A stretch of DNA of 59,558 bases from Niastella sp. (GCA_017744515.1 JAGIBF010000053.1:1-59558), one strand, 5' to 3'; positions 26,028 to 34,884 are shown, counted from the stretch's first letter. Made by a program: numbers and translations. The notes: a model not told the origin generated them from the sequence alone.

Positions 26028-27707
26028 TCAACCTTTCTTTTGTTCTTTTGCCCACGCATCCTTCAGCGTAACGGTCCTGTTGAAGATCATCCGCTCTTCG
26101 GAAGTGTCCTTATCCAGGCAGAAGTAACCCTTGCGCAGGAACTGGTAACGCTCTTCAAAGCGCGCCGTCTTCAATGCAGGCTCAGCATAGGCAGTACTGA
26201 TCACCTTCAGCGAGTCAGGATTGATATAATCCTTGAAATCACCATCTTCGTTAGCTGGATTTTCTACTTTAAACAAGCGATCATATTCCCGCACCTCGCA
26301 ACTGATAGCCTGTGCCACACTTACCCAGTGCAAGGTGCCTTGTACTTTAATACCAGAAGTATCGGAACCACTTTTGCTTTCAGGAATATAAGTACACCTC
26401 ACTTCCGTCACCTTGCCATCAGCATCCTTGATCACTTCTTCACAACGGATGATATAAGCACTCTTCAGGCGCACTACCTGGCCGGGCGCCAATCTGAAGT
26501 ACTTCTTAGGCGGATTCTCCATGAAATCTTCCCGCTCTATGTATAACTCGCGACTGAACGGCACATCACGGTGCGTGCCTTCCGGATCTTCGGGATTGTC
26601 CTCGCTTTTCAGCATCTCCACTTCTCCTTCAGGATAGTTCGTGATCGTCACCTTCAGCGGATCGAATACTACCATGCGGCGCAACGCGATCTTATTGAGG
26701 TGCTCACGGATGCAGAATTCCAGCAGGGAATACTCGATGATATTATCCCGCTTGGCCACCCCTACCCGCTCGCAGAACTCGCGAATGGATTCAGGTGTGT
26801 ACCCACGACGGCGGAAACCGCTGATCGTTGGCATACGGGGATCATCCCAGGCTGTTACATGCTTCTCTTCCACCAACTGCTTCAGCTTGCGCTTGCTCAT
26901 TACTGTGTAATTCAGGTTGAGGCGCGCAAACTCATATTGATGCGAAGGGAATATCTCCAGTTGATTGATCAGCCAGTCGTACAAAGGACGGTGGGGAATG
27001 AACTCCAGCGTACAAATGGAATGCGTGATGTTTTCGATAGAATCACTTTGACCATGCGCAAAATCGTACATGGGATAAATGCACCAGGCATCACCCGTAC
27101 GGTGGTGCTTCGCATGCTTGATGCGGTACAGGATCGGATCACGGAAGTGCATATTGGGTGAAGCCATGTCCACCTTAGCCCGCAATACTTTTTTACCATC
27201 CGCATATTTACCGGCACGCATTTCTTCAAACAGGCGCAGGTTTTCTTCTATGCTTCTTTCAGCATATTGGTTCCTTGTGCCGGGTGAAGTAGGTGTGCCC
27301 TTCTGCGCAGCGATCTCTTCACTGGTAGAGTCATCCACATAGGCCAAACCTTTCTGGATCAGTTTTACAGCAAAGCCATACAACTGCTCAAAGTAATCGG
27401 AAGCATACAATTCATTAGCCCATTGGAAACCGAGCCATTGGACATCGGATTTGATGCTTTCCACATATTCAGTGTCTTCAGTAATCGGGTTCGTGTCGTC
27501 AAAACGGAGGTTGGTCTTTCCGCCATATTTAAGCGTTAGGCCAAAGTTGAGGCAAATGCTCTTGGCATGCCCGATGTGCAGGTAGCCATTAGGCTCCGGC
27601 GGAAAACGGGTAGTGATGGTTTTGTACTTGCCCGCCTTCAGGTCCTCCTCGATGATCTCCTCAATAAAGTTGAGGCTCTTTTCTTCTGCTTTTTTAATCT
27701 CAGTCAT
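26028..27707 (-). CDS. glnS: glutaminyl-tRNA synthetase
   Basis: A 559-residue class I aminoacyl-tRNA synthetase, charging tRNA-Gln with glutamine. The catalytic core has PPEPNGYLHIGHAKS with the HIGH signature, LRFDDTNP, and the KMSKS-equivalent VMSKRKL. The C-terminal half is the two-barrel anticodon-binding region. The start is set at the ATG at 27707 (MTEIKKAEEKS), with AAAGG about 8 nt upstream and the normal family length; the frame remains open further upstream but without coding character. Confidence 0.97.
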   Translation of the reverse strand: MTEIKKAEEKSLNFIEEIIEEDLKAGKYKTITTRFPPEPNGYLHIGHAKSICLNFGLTLKYGGKTNLRFDDTNPITEDTEYVESIKSDVQWLGFQWANELYASDYFEQLYGFAVKLIQKGLAYVDDSTSEEIAAQKGTPTSPGTRNQYAERSIEENLRLFEEMRAGKYADGKKVLRAKVDMASPNMHFRDPILYRIKHAKHHRTGDAWCIYPMYDFAHGQSDSIENITHSICTLEFIPHRPLYDWLINQLEIFPSHQYEFARLNLNYTVMSKRKLKQLVEEKHVTAWDDPRMPTISGFRRRGYTPESIREFCERVGVAKRDNIIEYSLLEFCIREHLNKIALRRMVVFDPLKVTITNYPEGEVEMLKSEDNPEDPEGTHRDVPFSRELYIEREDFMENPPKKYFRLAPGQVVRLKSAYIIRCEEVIKDADGKVTEVRCTYIPESKSGSDTSGIKVQGTLHWVSVAQAISCEVREYDRLFKVENPANEDGDFKDYINPDSLKVISTAYAEPALKTARFEERYQFLRKGYFCLDKDTSEERMIFNRTVTLKDAWAKEQKKG

Positions 27708-27786
27708 ATAGTACCTTTCTTTTACAAATATGCCACGGTTGTCAGGCACCCGTGGCATATCGTAACGGCGAAAATACGAATAAAAT

Positions 27787-28509
27787 CTATCTTTTAAGCA
27801 GGCGGTTCTGGAGTAGTTGCTGAAGTACCCCTTCCCGTTCAGTGCGGCTGATGGGGATATGGTGCTGGCCAATGCGGATATCATTACCCTCGATACTTTC
27901 CACTTTGGCGGCGGCCACAATAAAAGACTTGTGTGTGCGTACAAAACGGGCCGCCGGCAGGTATTCTTCGATGCTGCGGAACGTGAGGTAAGTTATATAT
28001 TTCTTTTCCGTAGTATGAACGGCCACGTAATTCTGCAAGGCCTCTATAAACAGTATTTCGTCATACTTTATCTTGATCAGTTTATTATCGCTTTTGATGA
28101 AAAAGTAATCCGGTTCGGTCCCGGCAGCAGCAGCTACGGATTGATTGGCAGGTTCCCGGAGGGATTTGGCCTTTATAACAGCCTTCCAGAAACGCTCGAA
28201 AGAAAAAGGCTTCAGCAGGTAATCGATCGCATTGAGTTCAAAACCTTCCACGGCATACTGCGGGTAAGCCGTTGTAAAGATCACCAGCGGCGGTTGCGCC
28301 AGGGTTTTCAGGAACTCCAGACCAGTCATCCGGGGCATCTGGATATCCAGAAAAAGGAGATCGATCTTCTGCTGCATGAGCGTGTCGATGGCCTTCATGG
28401 GATTGTCGAACTCCCCTGCCAGTTGCAGGAATTCGACGTCCTGGATGTATTCCTTCAGGCCGGTGCGGGCCAGCGGTTCATCATCGATGATAATACATTG
28501 TAGCGTCAT
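27787..28509 (-). CDS. LytTR-family response regulator
   Basis: A 240-residue regulator with a receiver domain (IIDDEPLAR, phospho-acceptor Asp55 in LFLDIQMPRMTG, Lys in LLKPF) and a C-terminal LytTR DNA-binding domain (DYFFIKSDNKLIKIKYDEILFIEA, then the ARFVRTHKSFIVA element). Start and stop overlap the upstream LytS-type kinase gene by 4 nt, so the pair is translationally coupled. Targets are unknown; many Bacteroidota LytTR pairs control envelope or adjacent transport genes. Confidence 0.93.
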   Translation of the reverse strand: MTLQCIIIDDEPLARTGLKEYIQDVEFLQLAGEFDNPMKAIDTLMQQKIDLLFLDIQMPRMTGLEFLKTLAQPPLVIFTTAYPQYAVEGFELNAIDYLLKPFSFERFWKAVIKAKSLREPANQSVAAAAGTEPDYFFIKSDNKLIKIKYDEILFIEALQNYVAVHTTEKKYITYLTFRSIEEYLPAARFVRTHKSFIVAAAKVESIEGNDIRIGQHHIPISRTEREGVLQQLLQNRLLKR

Positions 28510-29525
28510 GACAGGTGGAGGTTTAGCGCTACTTTAAAGGTAGCATCATTGTTATCGATCTGCAACTCATATTTCCGGGGATACAGCAGCTCCAGCCTGC
28601 GCTTTACATTGCTGAGACCAATACCACCCGGTGGCTCGGTAGACCGGTGAAAATTCTCCTTCGAGTTCTCGACCACAAAGCGGAATGAACCATTCTCCTT
28701 TGCCATGGTCACCTGCACAAAATTCCGCTGATTGCTGTAGTGCGAAATATGCTTAAACGCATTTTCCACAAAAGGGATAAGCAATAAAGGCGTAATGCGA
28801 AACCCTTTCACATCCGGCTCTACTTGTACATCCACTTCATAATGCTGATCCTTGCGTAGCTGTTGCAAACGGATAAAATCTTGCAGATAGGTGATCTCCT
28901 TTTCGATCTCAATAGTATCAGCACTGCAATCATAAAGCTGGTAACGCAGCAGGTCGGAAAACTGCAAGAGGGTTTGCCGGGCAGTGGTATTGTTCTTATC
29001 GATCAGAAAATAGATCGAATTGAGCGAATTGAACAGGAAATGAGGGTTGATCTGCGATTTGAGGAAGTTTAGCTCGGCCTCCGACTTCTCCTTCGACATC
29101 TCCCCCAGCCTGCGTTGCGTCCGCGCATAATCCATAAGCAGTTTGAACGCGGCGCCTGTGCTCACCAGCAGGATATGGGGGATAACATTATCATAAAAAC
29201 GCGCCTTGAAGTTGCTGAAGAAAAGCGAGTGCCGGTTCATGATCTCTGCTTCGAGGTACATTTTCAGGAAGCTGAAACCCGTGATCACCACAACATACGT
29301 AATCCCAAACAACACATATTTTTTCTTATAGAGGAGCCGGGGGATCAGCAGGTAATTGGTGATGTATACCATGAGCGCGAGATCCACGACTTTCAGCGCA
29401 GTGATCAGCCAGCCTATATCACGCCGATAATCCTGGTAACGGAAAAAATGCCATCCGCCAAACAGGATCAGCCACCCCAGCAGGTGGTCCAGTTTATAGC
29501 GCCTGATAATAGATAATAAGTTCAT
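28506..29525 (-). CDS. LytS/YehU-type sensor histidine kinase
   Basis: A 339-residue membrane kinase with four predicted TM helices in the first 130 residues (around 15-30, 40-60, 72-88, 115-130), then a His_kinase domain with His162 in SQINPHFLFNSLNS and an HATPase region with PFVENAFKH and GGIGLSNVKRRL. There is no large extracytoplasmic sensor, so it probably senses within or at the membrane. It is first in the operon with the LytTR regulator. Confidence 0.93.
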   Translation of the reverse strand: MNLLSIIRRYKLDHLLGWLILFGGWHFFRYQDYRRDIGWLITALKVVDLALMVYITNYLLIPRLLYKKKYVLFGITYVVVITGFSFLKMYLEAEIMNRHSLFFSNFKARFYDNVIPHILLVSTGAAFKLLMDYARTQRRLGEMSKEKSEAELNFLKSQINPHFLFNSLNSIYFLIDKNNTTARQTLLQFSDLLRYQLYDCSADTIEIEKEITYLQDFIRLQQLRKDQHYEVDVQVEPDVKGFRITPLLLIPFVENAFKHISHYSNQRNFVQVTMAKENGSFRFVVENSKENFHRSTEPPGGIGLSNVKRRLELLYPRKYELQIDNNDATFKVALNLHLS

Positions 29526-29709
29526 ACCCCAAAATAAATATACAAAAAGCAGCTGTCATTTATTCTTACACCTGCTGTCCCTTCTGCTACACGAAATGCC
29601 GGCACACGCCATTCGTCAAGCCACACATACATAACGTGTAAGAGGCCTGGAAGCAACCATAGAACGACCCAAATTTGCAGTAGATAATAACGAACAAAAC
29701 AACGCAAAT

Positions 29710-30351
29710 ATGAAAACAGGAATGCTTTTACCAGTACTACTCTTACTGGCATTGACCAGCTGTGCACAAGGCAATCCCCGGGGCAATTTCAATATGCCCT
29801 GCGAAGGTTGCGAAGCTATTTTCGAATGCCCGGTTCCTTTCGCACAGTTGAACTGGGCGGATACCCTGCCCGACTTCAATGATGCCGGTCCTAAGATGCT
29901 GGTAACCGGTACTATTTACGAAATAGATGGAAAGACGCCCGCGCGCAATGTGGTATTGTATGTATACCACACAGATCAGACAGGCGTGTACCCAACCAAG
30001 GGTGGTGAAAAAGGCTGGGCGAAAAGGCATGGTTACGTTCGCGGCTGGATACGTACCAATGAAGACGGGCGCTATGCATTCTATACCCTCCGGCCGGCCT
30101 CCTATCCTACCGGCAAGACACCCGCCCATATTCATCCGGTGATCAAAGAAACAGATATGAAGCCATACTATGTCGATGAATTTTTATTCGATGATGACCC
30201 TTATTTAACGCCAGCCGAACGCAAACAACAGCCAGGTTACGGAGGCAGCGGCATACTTACGCTCACTAAAAAAGAGGGGATATTAACAGCCAACAGAGAT
30301 ATCGTTCTGGGGTTGAATATCACGAACTACCCAAAACAAAAAGGGCTGTAG
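29710..30351 (+). CDS. lipoprotein intradiol ring-cleavage dioxygenase-like protein
   Basis: A 213-residue envelope protein with signal peptide and lipobox (LTSC, Cys near residue 18). The body is the beta-sandwich of the protocatechuate/catechol dioxygenase family: VLYVYHTDQTGVYP with the first Tyr ligand, the GWIRTNEDGRYAFYTLRPASYP segment with the second Tyr ligand, and TPAHIH with His ligands for non-haem Fe(III). Cytoplasmic family members cleave catechols between the hydroxyls; lipoprotein versions in Bacteroidota have no settled substrate. An N-terminal CEGCEAIFEC cluster is unusual and could form disulphides. The stop codon lies inside the hairpin of the downstream repeat. Confidence 0.87.
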   Translation: MKTGMLLPVLLLLALTSCAQGNPRGNFNMPCEGCEAIFECPVPFAQLNWADTLPDFNDAGPKMLVTGTIYEIDGKTPARNVVLYVYHTDQTGVYPTKGGEKGWAKRHGYVRGWIRTNEDGRYAFYTLRPASYPTGKTPAHIHPVIKETDMKPYYVDEFLFDDDPYLTPAERKQQPGYGGSGILTLTKKEGILTANRDIVLGLNITNYPKQKGL

Positions 30352-30465
30352 AAACAGCCCCTTTATTCATTAATCAATAACCTATGAAAAACACTATCTT
30401 TTGCCTTTAATACGAGTATAAAACTACTCCCCAAAACGGCCATTCCATAATCTATTCGACGTTTG
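30344..30465. repeat. 122-bp direct repeat, copy 1
   Basis: Three blocks shared with copy 2 in the same order and spacing: hairpin GGCTGTAGAAACAGCC (30344-30359), a 33-bp identical block (30368-30400) containing CCTATGAAAAAC, and CATAATCTATTCGACGTTTG (30446-30465). The hairpin with flanking A and T runs probably also terminates the dioxygenase transcript. The block opens an eight-codon frame, MKNTIFCL. Confidence 0.8.
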
Positions 30466-30768
30466 AAAGAGAAACAGGGTTGAGTGAACTGAACGGGTCG
30501 ATAATTGTCGGAACCTGGATTTATTGGATTTGAAGGATTGTGCGGGGAAAGCCCGGAAATGACCAGTTGGTGCTATTCATGCTTGGTGCCGGCAGGTATA
30601 AAAACAAAAAAGGCTGTAGAAACAGCCCTTAACCATTAATCAATAACCTATGAAAAACACTATCTTATATCCTAATTGCATAGTAAAAATACTGCCCGGC
30701 CGGGCAGTTGCATAATCTATTCGATGTTTGTGCGAAAAGGTCGGATGAAGCACCCGAAAAAGCCGATA
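30352..30768. other. intergenic region dominated by a direct repeat, no gene seen
   Basis: About 417 bases between convergent dioxygenase and YggS genes. Both copies of the repeat lie here; the 146 bases between them look unique. I see no coding frame beyond the short repeated ATG frames. Confidence 0.6.
30612..30730. repeat. 122-bp direct repeat, copy 2
   Basis: Same order as copy 1: hairpin GGCTGTAGAAACAGCC (30612-30627), the identical 33-bp block (30634-30666), and CATAATCTATTCGATGTTTG (30711-30730, one change). The sequence between blocks has diverged and here contains a palindrome GCCCGGCCGGGC. The ATG frame extends to 21 codons in this copy. Confidence 0.8.
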
Positions 30769-31497
30769 TCAGGGTTTTGAACGGGCGCCAAAAAGCAGGC
30801 TCCCCACCCTTACCATGTTGCTGCCGCAGGCTATGGCGAGGCGATAATCACTGCTCATACCCATAGAAAGGATCGGTAGAGAAGGATTGGAAGAAGGGTA
30901 TTCTGCCACAAGGATTTGAGGATCAGTAACAGAACCAGGTAGTCCGGGATGGAGCGACGGAAAATACTCATCAAAGAGGCCCTTCAGGTATATGAATTCC
31001 TTTTGAATATGTTGTTCATCTTCAGTAAAAGAGGCCATCCCCATGAGACCGCGCACCTGTACGTGACGTAACTGCCCTTTCTTAAGCGCTTCCATCACAT
31101 CAGCCAGTTCTGCCGCATTGAAGCCGAATTTGGTTTCCTCCTGTGCTATATGCACCTGCAGCAGGCATTGAATGCTACGTAGGTTTTTAGCGGCCTGTTT
31201 CTCTATTTCCAGCAATAATTTGTAACTATCCACTCCATGGATCAGGTGGACGAAGGGGGCAATGTATTTTACTTTGTTCGACTGCAGATGGCCAATAAAA
31301 TGCCAACGGATATCATCCGGTAACAGTAGTTGCTTTTCTGCTAATTCCTGTACATAATTCTCACCAAAATCACGCTGGCCAAGATCGTACAGCACTTTGA
31401 TATCCTCTACCGGTTTTGTTTTTGACACAGCAACCAGCGTTACTTCGCTACCTAATTCATTCCTGATCTGTTGATATTGCTCTATGTTGACAGCCAT
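30769..31497 (-). CDS. YggS-family PLP homeostasis protein
   Basis: A 242-residue single-domain PLP-binding TIM-barrel protein (YggS/PROSC/PLPBP). The Schiff-base Lys is in LVAVSKTKP; other family marks are RDFGENYVQEL, WHFIGHLQSNKVK, LMGMASF, and LSMGMSSDYRLAI near the C-terminus. It buffers pyridoxal phosphate in the cytoplasm. I set the start at the ATG at 31497: the frame reaches a TTG nine codons earlier, but that TTG lies within a -7 promoter element (31522-31529) and so cannot be in the mRNA from that promoter. Confidence 0.95.
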   Translation of the reverse strand: MAVNIEQYQQIRNELGSEVTLVAVSKTKPVEDIKVLYDLGQRDFGENYVQELAEKQLLLPDDIRWHFIGHLQSNKVKYIAPFVHLIHGVDSYKLLLEIEKQAAKNLRSIQCLLQVHIAQEETKFGFNAAELADVMEALKKGQLRHVQVRGLMGMASFTEDEQHIQKEFIYLKGLFDEYFPSLHPGLPGSVTDPQILVAEYPSSNPSLPILSMGMSSDYRLAIACGSNMVRVGSLLFGARSKP

Positions 31498-31521
31498 CTT
31501 GTTGATTCTTTGAGAAAAGGA

Positions 31522-31529
31522 CAAAACTA
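31522..31529 (-). promoter_or_regulatory. -7 promoter element for the YggS gene
   Basis: TAGTTTTG on the reverse strand matches TAnnTTTG, 24 nt before the ATG at 31497. It fixes the start codon choice. Confidence 0.55.
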
Positions 31530-31639
31530 ACTAAAATAAAAAATGTGCCAACGCAAAATAGCATTAGCACATTGAAAGCATTTATACGATCGATAAATCT
31601 CCAAAAACTACAGCAGATTCTCCTTTTCAACTAACAACC

Positions 31640-32794
31640 TTACTTTAGAATAGACCGGCTGATCACGATGCGCTGCACTTCGGAAGTGCCCTCATAGATC
31701 TGTGTGATCTTGGCATCGCGCATAAGACGCTCCACATGGTACTCTTTTACATAGCCATAACCGCCATGGATCTGAACAGCCTCTACAGAAGCCCACATAG
31801 CAGTTTCACTGGCATAAACCTTCGCCATGGAAGAACTCAAAGCATAATCCTGATGCTGGTCTTTTTCCCAGGCCGCTTTCAGACATAGTAAACGCGCCGC
31901 CTCGATGCGGGTAGCCATATCGGCCAGCTTGAACTGAATGGCCTGGTGATGCATGATCTCCTTGCCAAAAGCCTTTCGTTCCTTGGAATATTTAAGCGCC
32001 AGCTCATAAGAACCACTGGCAATACCCAACGCCTGCGAAGCAATGCCAATGCGGCCACCGGCCAGCGTTTTCATGGCAAAGGTGAACCCAAAACCATCTG
32101 CCCCAATACGGTTCTCTTTAGGCACTTTTACATCATTGAATAAGATGCTGTGCGTATCACTGCCACGGATACCAAGTTTGTTTTCCTTGGCCCCCACCAC
32201 TACACCGGGCCAGCTCTTTTCTACAATGAATACATTGATACCTTTACTGCCTTTGGCAACATCCGTCTGCGCCATTACGAGATACACTGAAGCAGAAGAA
32301 CCATTGGTGATCCAGTTTTTGGTGCCATTCAGGATATAATGGTCGCCCTTGTCTTCGGCAGTAGTACGCTGTGAAGTGGCGTCACTACCAGCCTCTGGTT
32401 CACTCAACAGGAAAGCACCGATGTATAATTCACCATCCTTGCGCCCCTGCGCCAACGGAACGAGGTATTTTTGTTTCTGCTCTTCAGAAGCATAAGCTTC
32501 CAGTCCCCAGGTCACCAGGCTATTATTTACACTCATACACACACTCACGCTGGCGTCGATCTTACTGATCTCCTCCATGGCCAACACATAACTCATGGTA
32601 TCCATACCGCTGCCGCCGTATTGGGGATCAACCATCATGCCCATGAACCCCAGTTCAGCGAGCTTGTAGACCTGTTCTTTGGGAAATTTCTGGTGTTCAT
32701 CCCTTTCAATAACGCCAGGTAAACATTCCTGCCGGGCAAAATCCCGGGCAGCATTGCGGATCATGAGATGTTCTTCAGATAACTGGAATTGCAT
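31640..32794 (-). CDS. acyl-CoA dehydrogenase
   Basis: A 384-residue FAD-dependent acyl-CoA dehydrogenase, the standard length, catalysing alpha,beta-desaturation of an acyl-CoA in beta-oxidation. Motifs: the FAD-binding LSEPEAGSDATSQRTTA, WITNGSSASVYLVMAQ, the helical C-terminal domain, and the catalytic Glu in IYEGTSEVQRIVISR, the position used by short- and medium-chain enzymes. Chain length specificity is not readable. The start at 32794 (MQFQLSEEH) is supported by the -7 element TATTTTTG 27 nt upstream; a 17-codon upstream extension would cross it. Confidence 0.95.
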   Translation of the reverse strand: MQFQLSEEHLMIRNAARDFARQECLPGVIERDEHQKFPKEQVYKLAELGFMGMMVDPQYGGSGMDTMSYVLAMEEISKIDASVSVCMSVNNSLVTWGLEAYASEEQKQKYLVPLAQGRKDGELYIGAFLLSEPEAGSDATSQRTTAEDKGDHYILNGTKNWITNGSSASVYLVMAQTDVAKGSKGINVFIVEKSWPGVVVGAKENKLGIRGSDTHSILFNDVKVPKENRIGADGFGFTFAMKTLAGGRIGIASQALGIASGSYELALKYSKERKAFGKEIMHHQAIQFKLADMATRIEAARLLCLKAAWEKDQHQDYALSSSMAKVYASETAMWASVEAVQIHGGYGYVKEYHVERLMRDAKITQIYEGTSEVQRIVISRSILK

Positions 32795-32821
32795 ATGGCC
32801 TGTCTGTTTTTTGTTTGGAGA

Positions 32822-32829
32822 CAAAAATA
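32822..32829 (-). promoter_or_regulatory. -7 promoter element for acyl-CoA dehydrogenase
   Basis: TATTTTTG on the reverse strand matches TAnnTTTG and lies 27 nt before the ATG at 32794. Confidence 0.5.
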
Positions 32830-32864
32830 GTGGAATTCGGCACAAAAACTAACATTTGTTCGTA

Positions 32865-33311
32865 TTAGATGCCGGGCTGAGGGATTTGAGGTCTGGAAGT
32901 CAGCTTAAACCATAATAAAGTGGCAAAGACAATCTGCCCCGCCAGCACAATCCATTGCGCCCACCAGGCGGCGTTTACCAGGAAAAGCATCCATTGAAGA
33001 TCATACAACACATCAAAAAACAAATAAGATACTGCGACACCGAAATTAGCGATGAAGTAAACAATAACCGTAAACAGAACATGAGATACAAAAAAAGCAC
33101 GGGATACAAAGATGTCTCGCAACGCAATACGCCTATACAAAATGGATACGGCCAGCAACAACACCGGGAAAAGAAAATGATGCCATGTTGGTCCAAACTG
33201 GATGGTGGTATGCCAGCCTGGAACAATACTGGTAACCCTGTCGAAAGACAACAATGCCAGCAAAAGCGCTAAGATGGCCAGGACAATAAATATGGTTTGA
33301 CGAAGGGGCAT
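32865..33311 (-). CDS. four-TM membrane protein of unknown function
   Basis: A 148-residue hydrophobic protein with four predicted TM helices (about 5-22, 42-60, 72-95, 110-137). Short polar loops include WHTTIQFGPTWHH between helices 1 and 2. I do not recognise the family. It lies downstream of the unknown lipoprotein gene at 33422, on the same strand but 110 nt apart. Confidence 0.7.
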   Translation of the reverse strand: MPLRQTIFIVLAILALLLALLSFDRVTSIVPGWHTTIQFGPTWHHFLFPVLLLAVSILYRRIALRDIFVSRAFFVSHVLFTVIVYFIANFGVAVSYLFFDVLYDLQWMLFLVNAAWWAQWIVLAGQIVFATLLWFKLTSRPQIPQPGI

Positions 33312-33421
33312 AGGTGAGCGATTGAAACGTTGAAGCTAATATACAATTATTGGAGCAATATATGCCTCTGTAACGTACAAGCAATCAGCGTTGGTTTGAC
33401 AGTGTCAAACCAACTCAAAAA

Positions 33422-33862
33422 TTACCAAAATACACCATGTCTCGCATCCCGCCTGAGGCAACGTAGGAAAACACGTTTAGTAGTATCCGTAAAATGTTGA
33501 ATAAGATAATTGCCGGACATTTCTTTTACCATAAAGTCTGTAATCTTCTCAGTTGGCCGGTCTTTTTTGTAAGTCAGGTAAAGCGTATCGGTGGAGTTCC
33601 TGACTTTCCCTTCATAAAAGTAACTGCGGATAACCCCTGTATCATTCTCCCGCCTGTTAATGGTATATAGAAAACGATCGTCTTTATACAAACTAAACTG
33701 CCAGGTCAGTTCAGTATCTTCATTCCAGGCCAGGTAAACAATATCCCACATTCTTTCGTAGGGTATATCCCCGGACACTTTCGGACTACTGGCTTTATTG
33801 CCAGTGCTGCAGGCTGCGGCGCATATTACAATAACCAATAAAAGCGTAGAAATTCGAAACAT
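33422..33862 (-). CDS. small lipoprotein of unknown function
   Basis: A 146-residue protein with a signal peptide and lipobox AAAC (LLLVIVICAAAC followed by STG). The mature part has alternating hydrophobic and charged strands (WQFSLYKDDRFLYTINRREND, TDTLYLTYKKDRP), suggesting a small beta-barrel or lipocalin-like fold. No family is recognised and no catalytic motif is visible. Confidence 0.72.
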   Translation of the reverse strand: MFRISTLLLVIVICAAACSTGNKASSPKVSGDIPYERMWDIVYLAWNEDTELTWQFSLYKDDRFLYTINRRENDTGVIRSYFYEGKVRNSTDTLYLTYKKDRPTEKITDFMVKEMSGNYLIQHFTDTTKRVFLRCLRRDARHGVFW

Positions 33863-33954
33863 AGGCTGTAATGAAAAACGACAGCCAGTACAGCTGCCGT
33901 CATCAAGATACTATGATAATTAGCTTATGTTTTGTTAAACCAGCGGACAAAAAG

Positions 33955-34236
33955 CTATAGTTTCCCCTCTTTTTCCTGTTGTCGTACGTAATTATCGAGG
34001 CTTTGAGCGACAGCATCTTTAGCACTGGCACTGCGAAGTTGCCCTTCAACCAGCTTCCACTCGATACGTTTCATTTTAAGCCCATTGCCGCGAAGAAAAG
34101 GGCGGTTGCCCTGGAATACGATGGACCCGTTACGTCCGTATACCCTGAATTGCTCCACCTGTGGCGTAACGTGAATACGTTCAACCGGGTAGTGCCTCAT
34201 GTAGCCTTCGATGCGTACTGTAATCTCTCCTTTCAC
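33955..34236 (-). CDS. small basic protein of unknown function
   Basis: A 93-residue protein starting with GTG at 34236 (MKGEITVRIEGY). The N-terminal half reads as beta strands (EQFRVYGRNGSIVFQGNRPF), the C-terminal half as a charged helix. No family is recognised. The start is uncertain: AAAGGAG lies just inside the frame, and the first ATG codes for Met13 (34200). A 9-bp inverted repeat lies directly upstream (34240-34262) and could be an operator. Confidence 0.6.
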   Translation of the reverse strand: MKGEITVRIEGYMRHYPVERIHVTPQVEQFRVYGRNGSIVFQGNRPFLRGNGLKMKRIEWKLVEGQLRSASAKDAVAQSLDNYVRQQEKEGKL

Positions 34237-34239
34237 AGC

Positions 34240-34262
34240 GCTAAAATACTAACTATTTTAGC
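34240..34262. promoter_or_regulatory. 9-bp inverted repeat upstream of the gene at 33955-34236
   Basis: GCTAAAATA, five bases, TATTTTAGC: perfect arms, ending 4 bp from the GTG start. Spacing and AT-rich arms fit an operator for a dimeric repressor; a hairpin in the leader is the alternative. Confidence 0.45.
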
Positions 34263-34282
34263 AACCAGCAAGCACATTAACA

Positions 34283-34317
34283 AAATAAAAAGCCGGCAGC
34301 ATCAACAACTACCGGCT
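34283..34317 (-). terminator. intrinsic terminator of the VOC-DoxX-SRPBCC operon
   Basis: On the reverse strand AGCCGG pairs with CCGGCT around a 15-nt loop and is followed by TTTTATTTTG. It lies about 30 nt past the stop of the last operon gene. Confidence 0.65.
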
Positions 34318-34347
34318 ACAATGATATTAACAGACAGTATACAGGGT

Positions 34348-34884
34348 TTATTGATCCTCCACGATACGCTTCAGTGTTGTCAAACTGACGTCCATGTCCT
34401 TTGCGAGAGCCTTTTCGATACCAAACAGGAGCATAATATTCATGGGATATTTCATGCGGCTGCTCATGCCCCACGTAATGTGCGTTTGATCACCATTTAC
34501 GGATTCAGTGGCAAAGGGCGTTTGGGCTACCGCTTCAAAAGGCTTCTCGAAACGCACTTCCAGGTCGAGGTACTCCCCTTCTTTGATATGTTTGATCTCC
34601 TGCTCTCCTTTACCACCTCTTTTATTACTTTCCCAGGCATACACAAAACCCTCAGTACCATCAACACCTCTGAACTCTTTTTTCATATTGGGATCGGCCA
34701 TCACCCATTTGTTAAACCGGTCCTGGTTCTTCAGATACCTTACAAAATCAAATACCTCCTGCCGGGGTTTGTTGATGGTAATACTGCGGGTTAAAGCATA
34801 TTCATTCCTGACAAATAAAGCAATGACCAGCAGCAGCGTAACGAGCCCGCCTATTATGCTGAGAATAATGATTACAATATTCAT
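34348..34884 (-). CDS. SRPBCC-family protein with N-terminal membrane helix
   Basis: A 178-residue protein with one TM helix (about 3-25, IVIIILSIIGGLVTLLLVIALF) and a START/Bet v1-like SRPBCC domain (ITINKPRQEVFDFVRYLKNQDRFNKW at the beginning of the domain, then beta strands and a long C-terminal helix). The fold forms a hydrophobic pocket; the ligand is unknown. It is third in an operon after the VOC and DoxX genes, 15 nt after DoxX. Confidence 0.88.
   Translation of the reverse strand: MNIVIIILSIIGGLVTLLLVIALFVRNEYALTRSITINKPRQEVFDFVRYLKNQDRFNKWVMADPNMKKEFRGVDGTEGFVYAWESNKRGGKGEQEIKHIKEGEYLDLEVRFEKPFEAVAQTPFATESVNGDQTHITWGMSSRMKYPMNIMLLFGIEKALAKDMDVSLTTLKRIVEDQ

Noticed and set aside
27708..27944. 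N-terminal extension of glutaminyl-tRNA synthetase
   Set aside because: The extension overlaps the end of the LytTR gene and has no conserved sequence; the ATG at 27707 has a ribosome site and gives the normal length.
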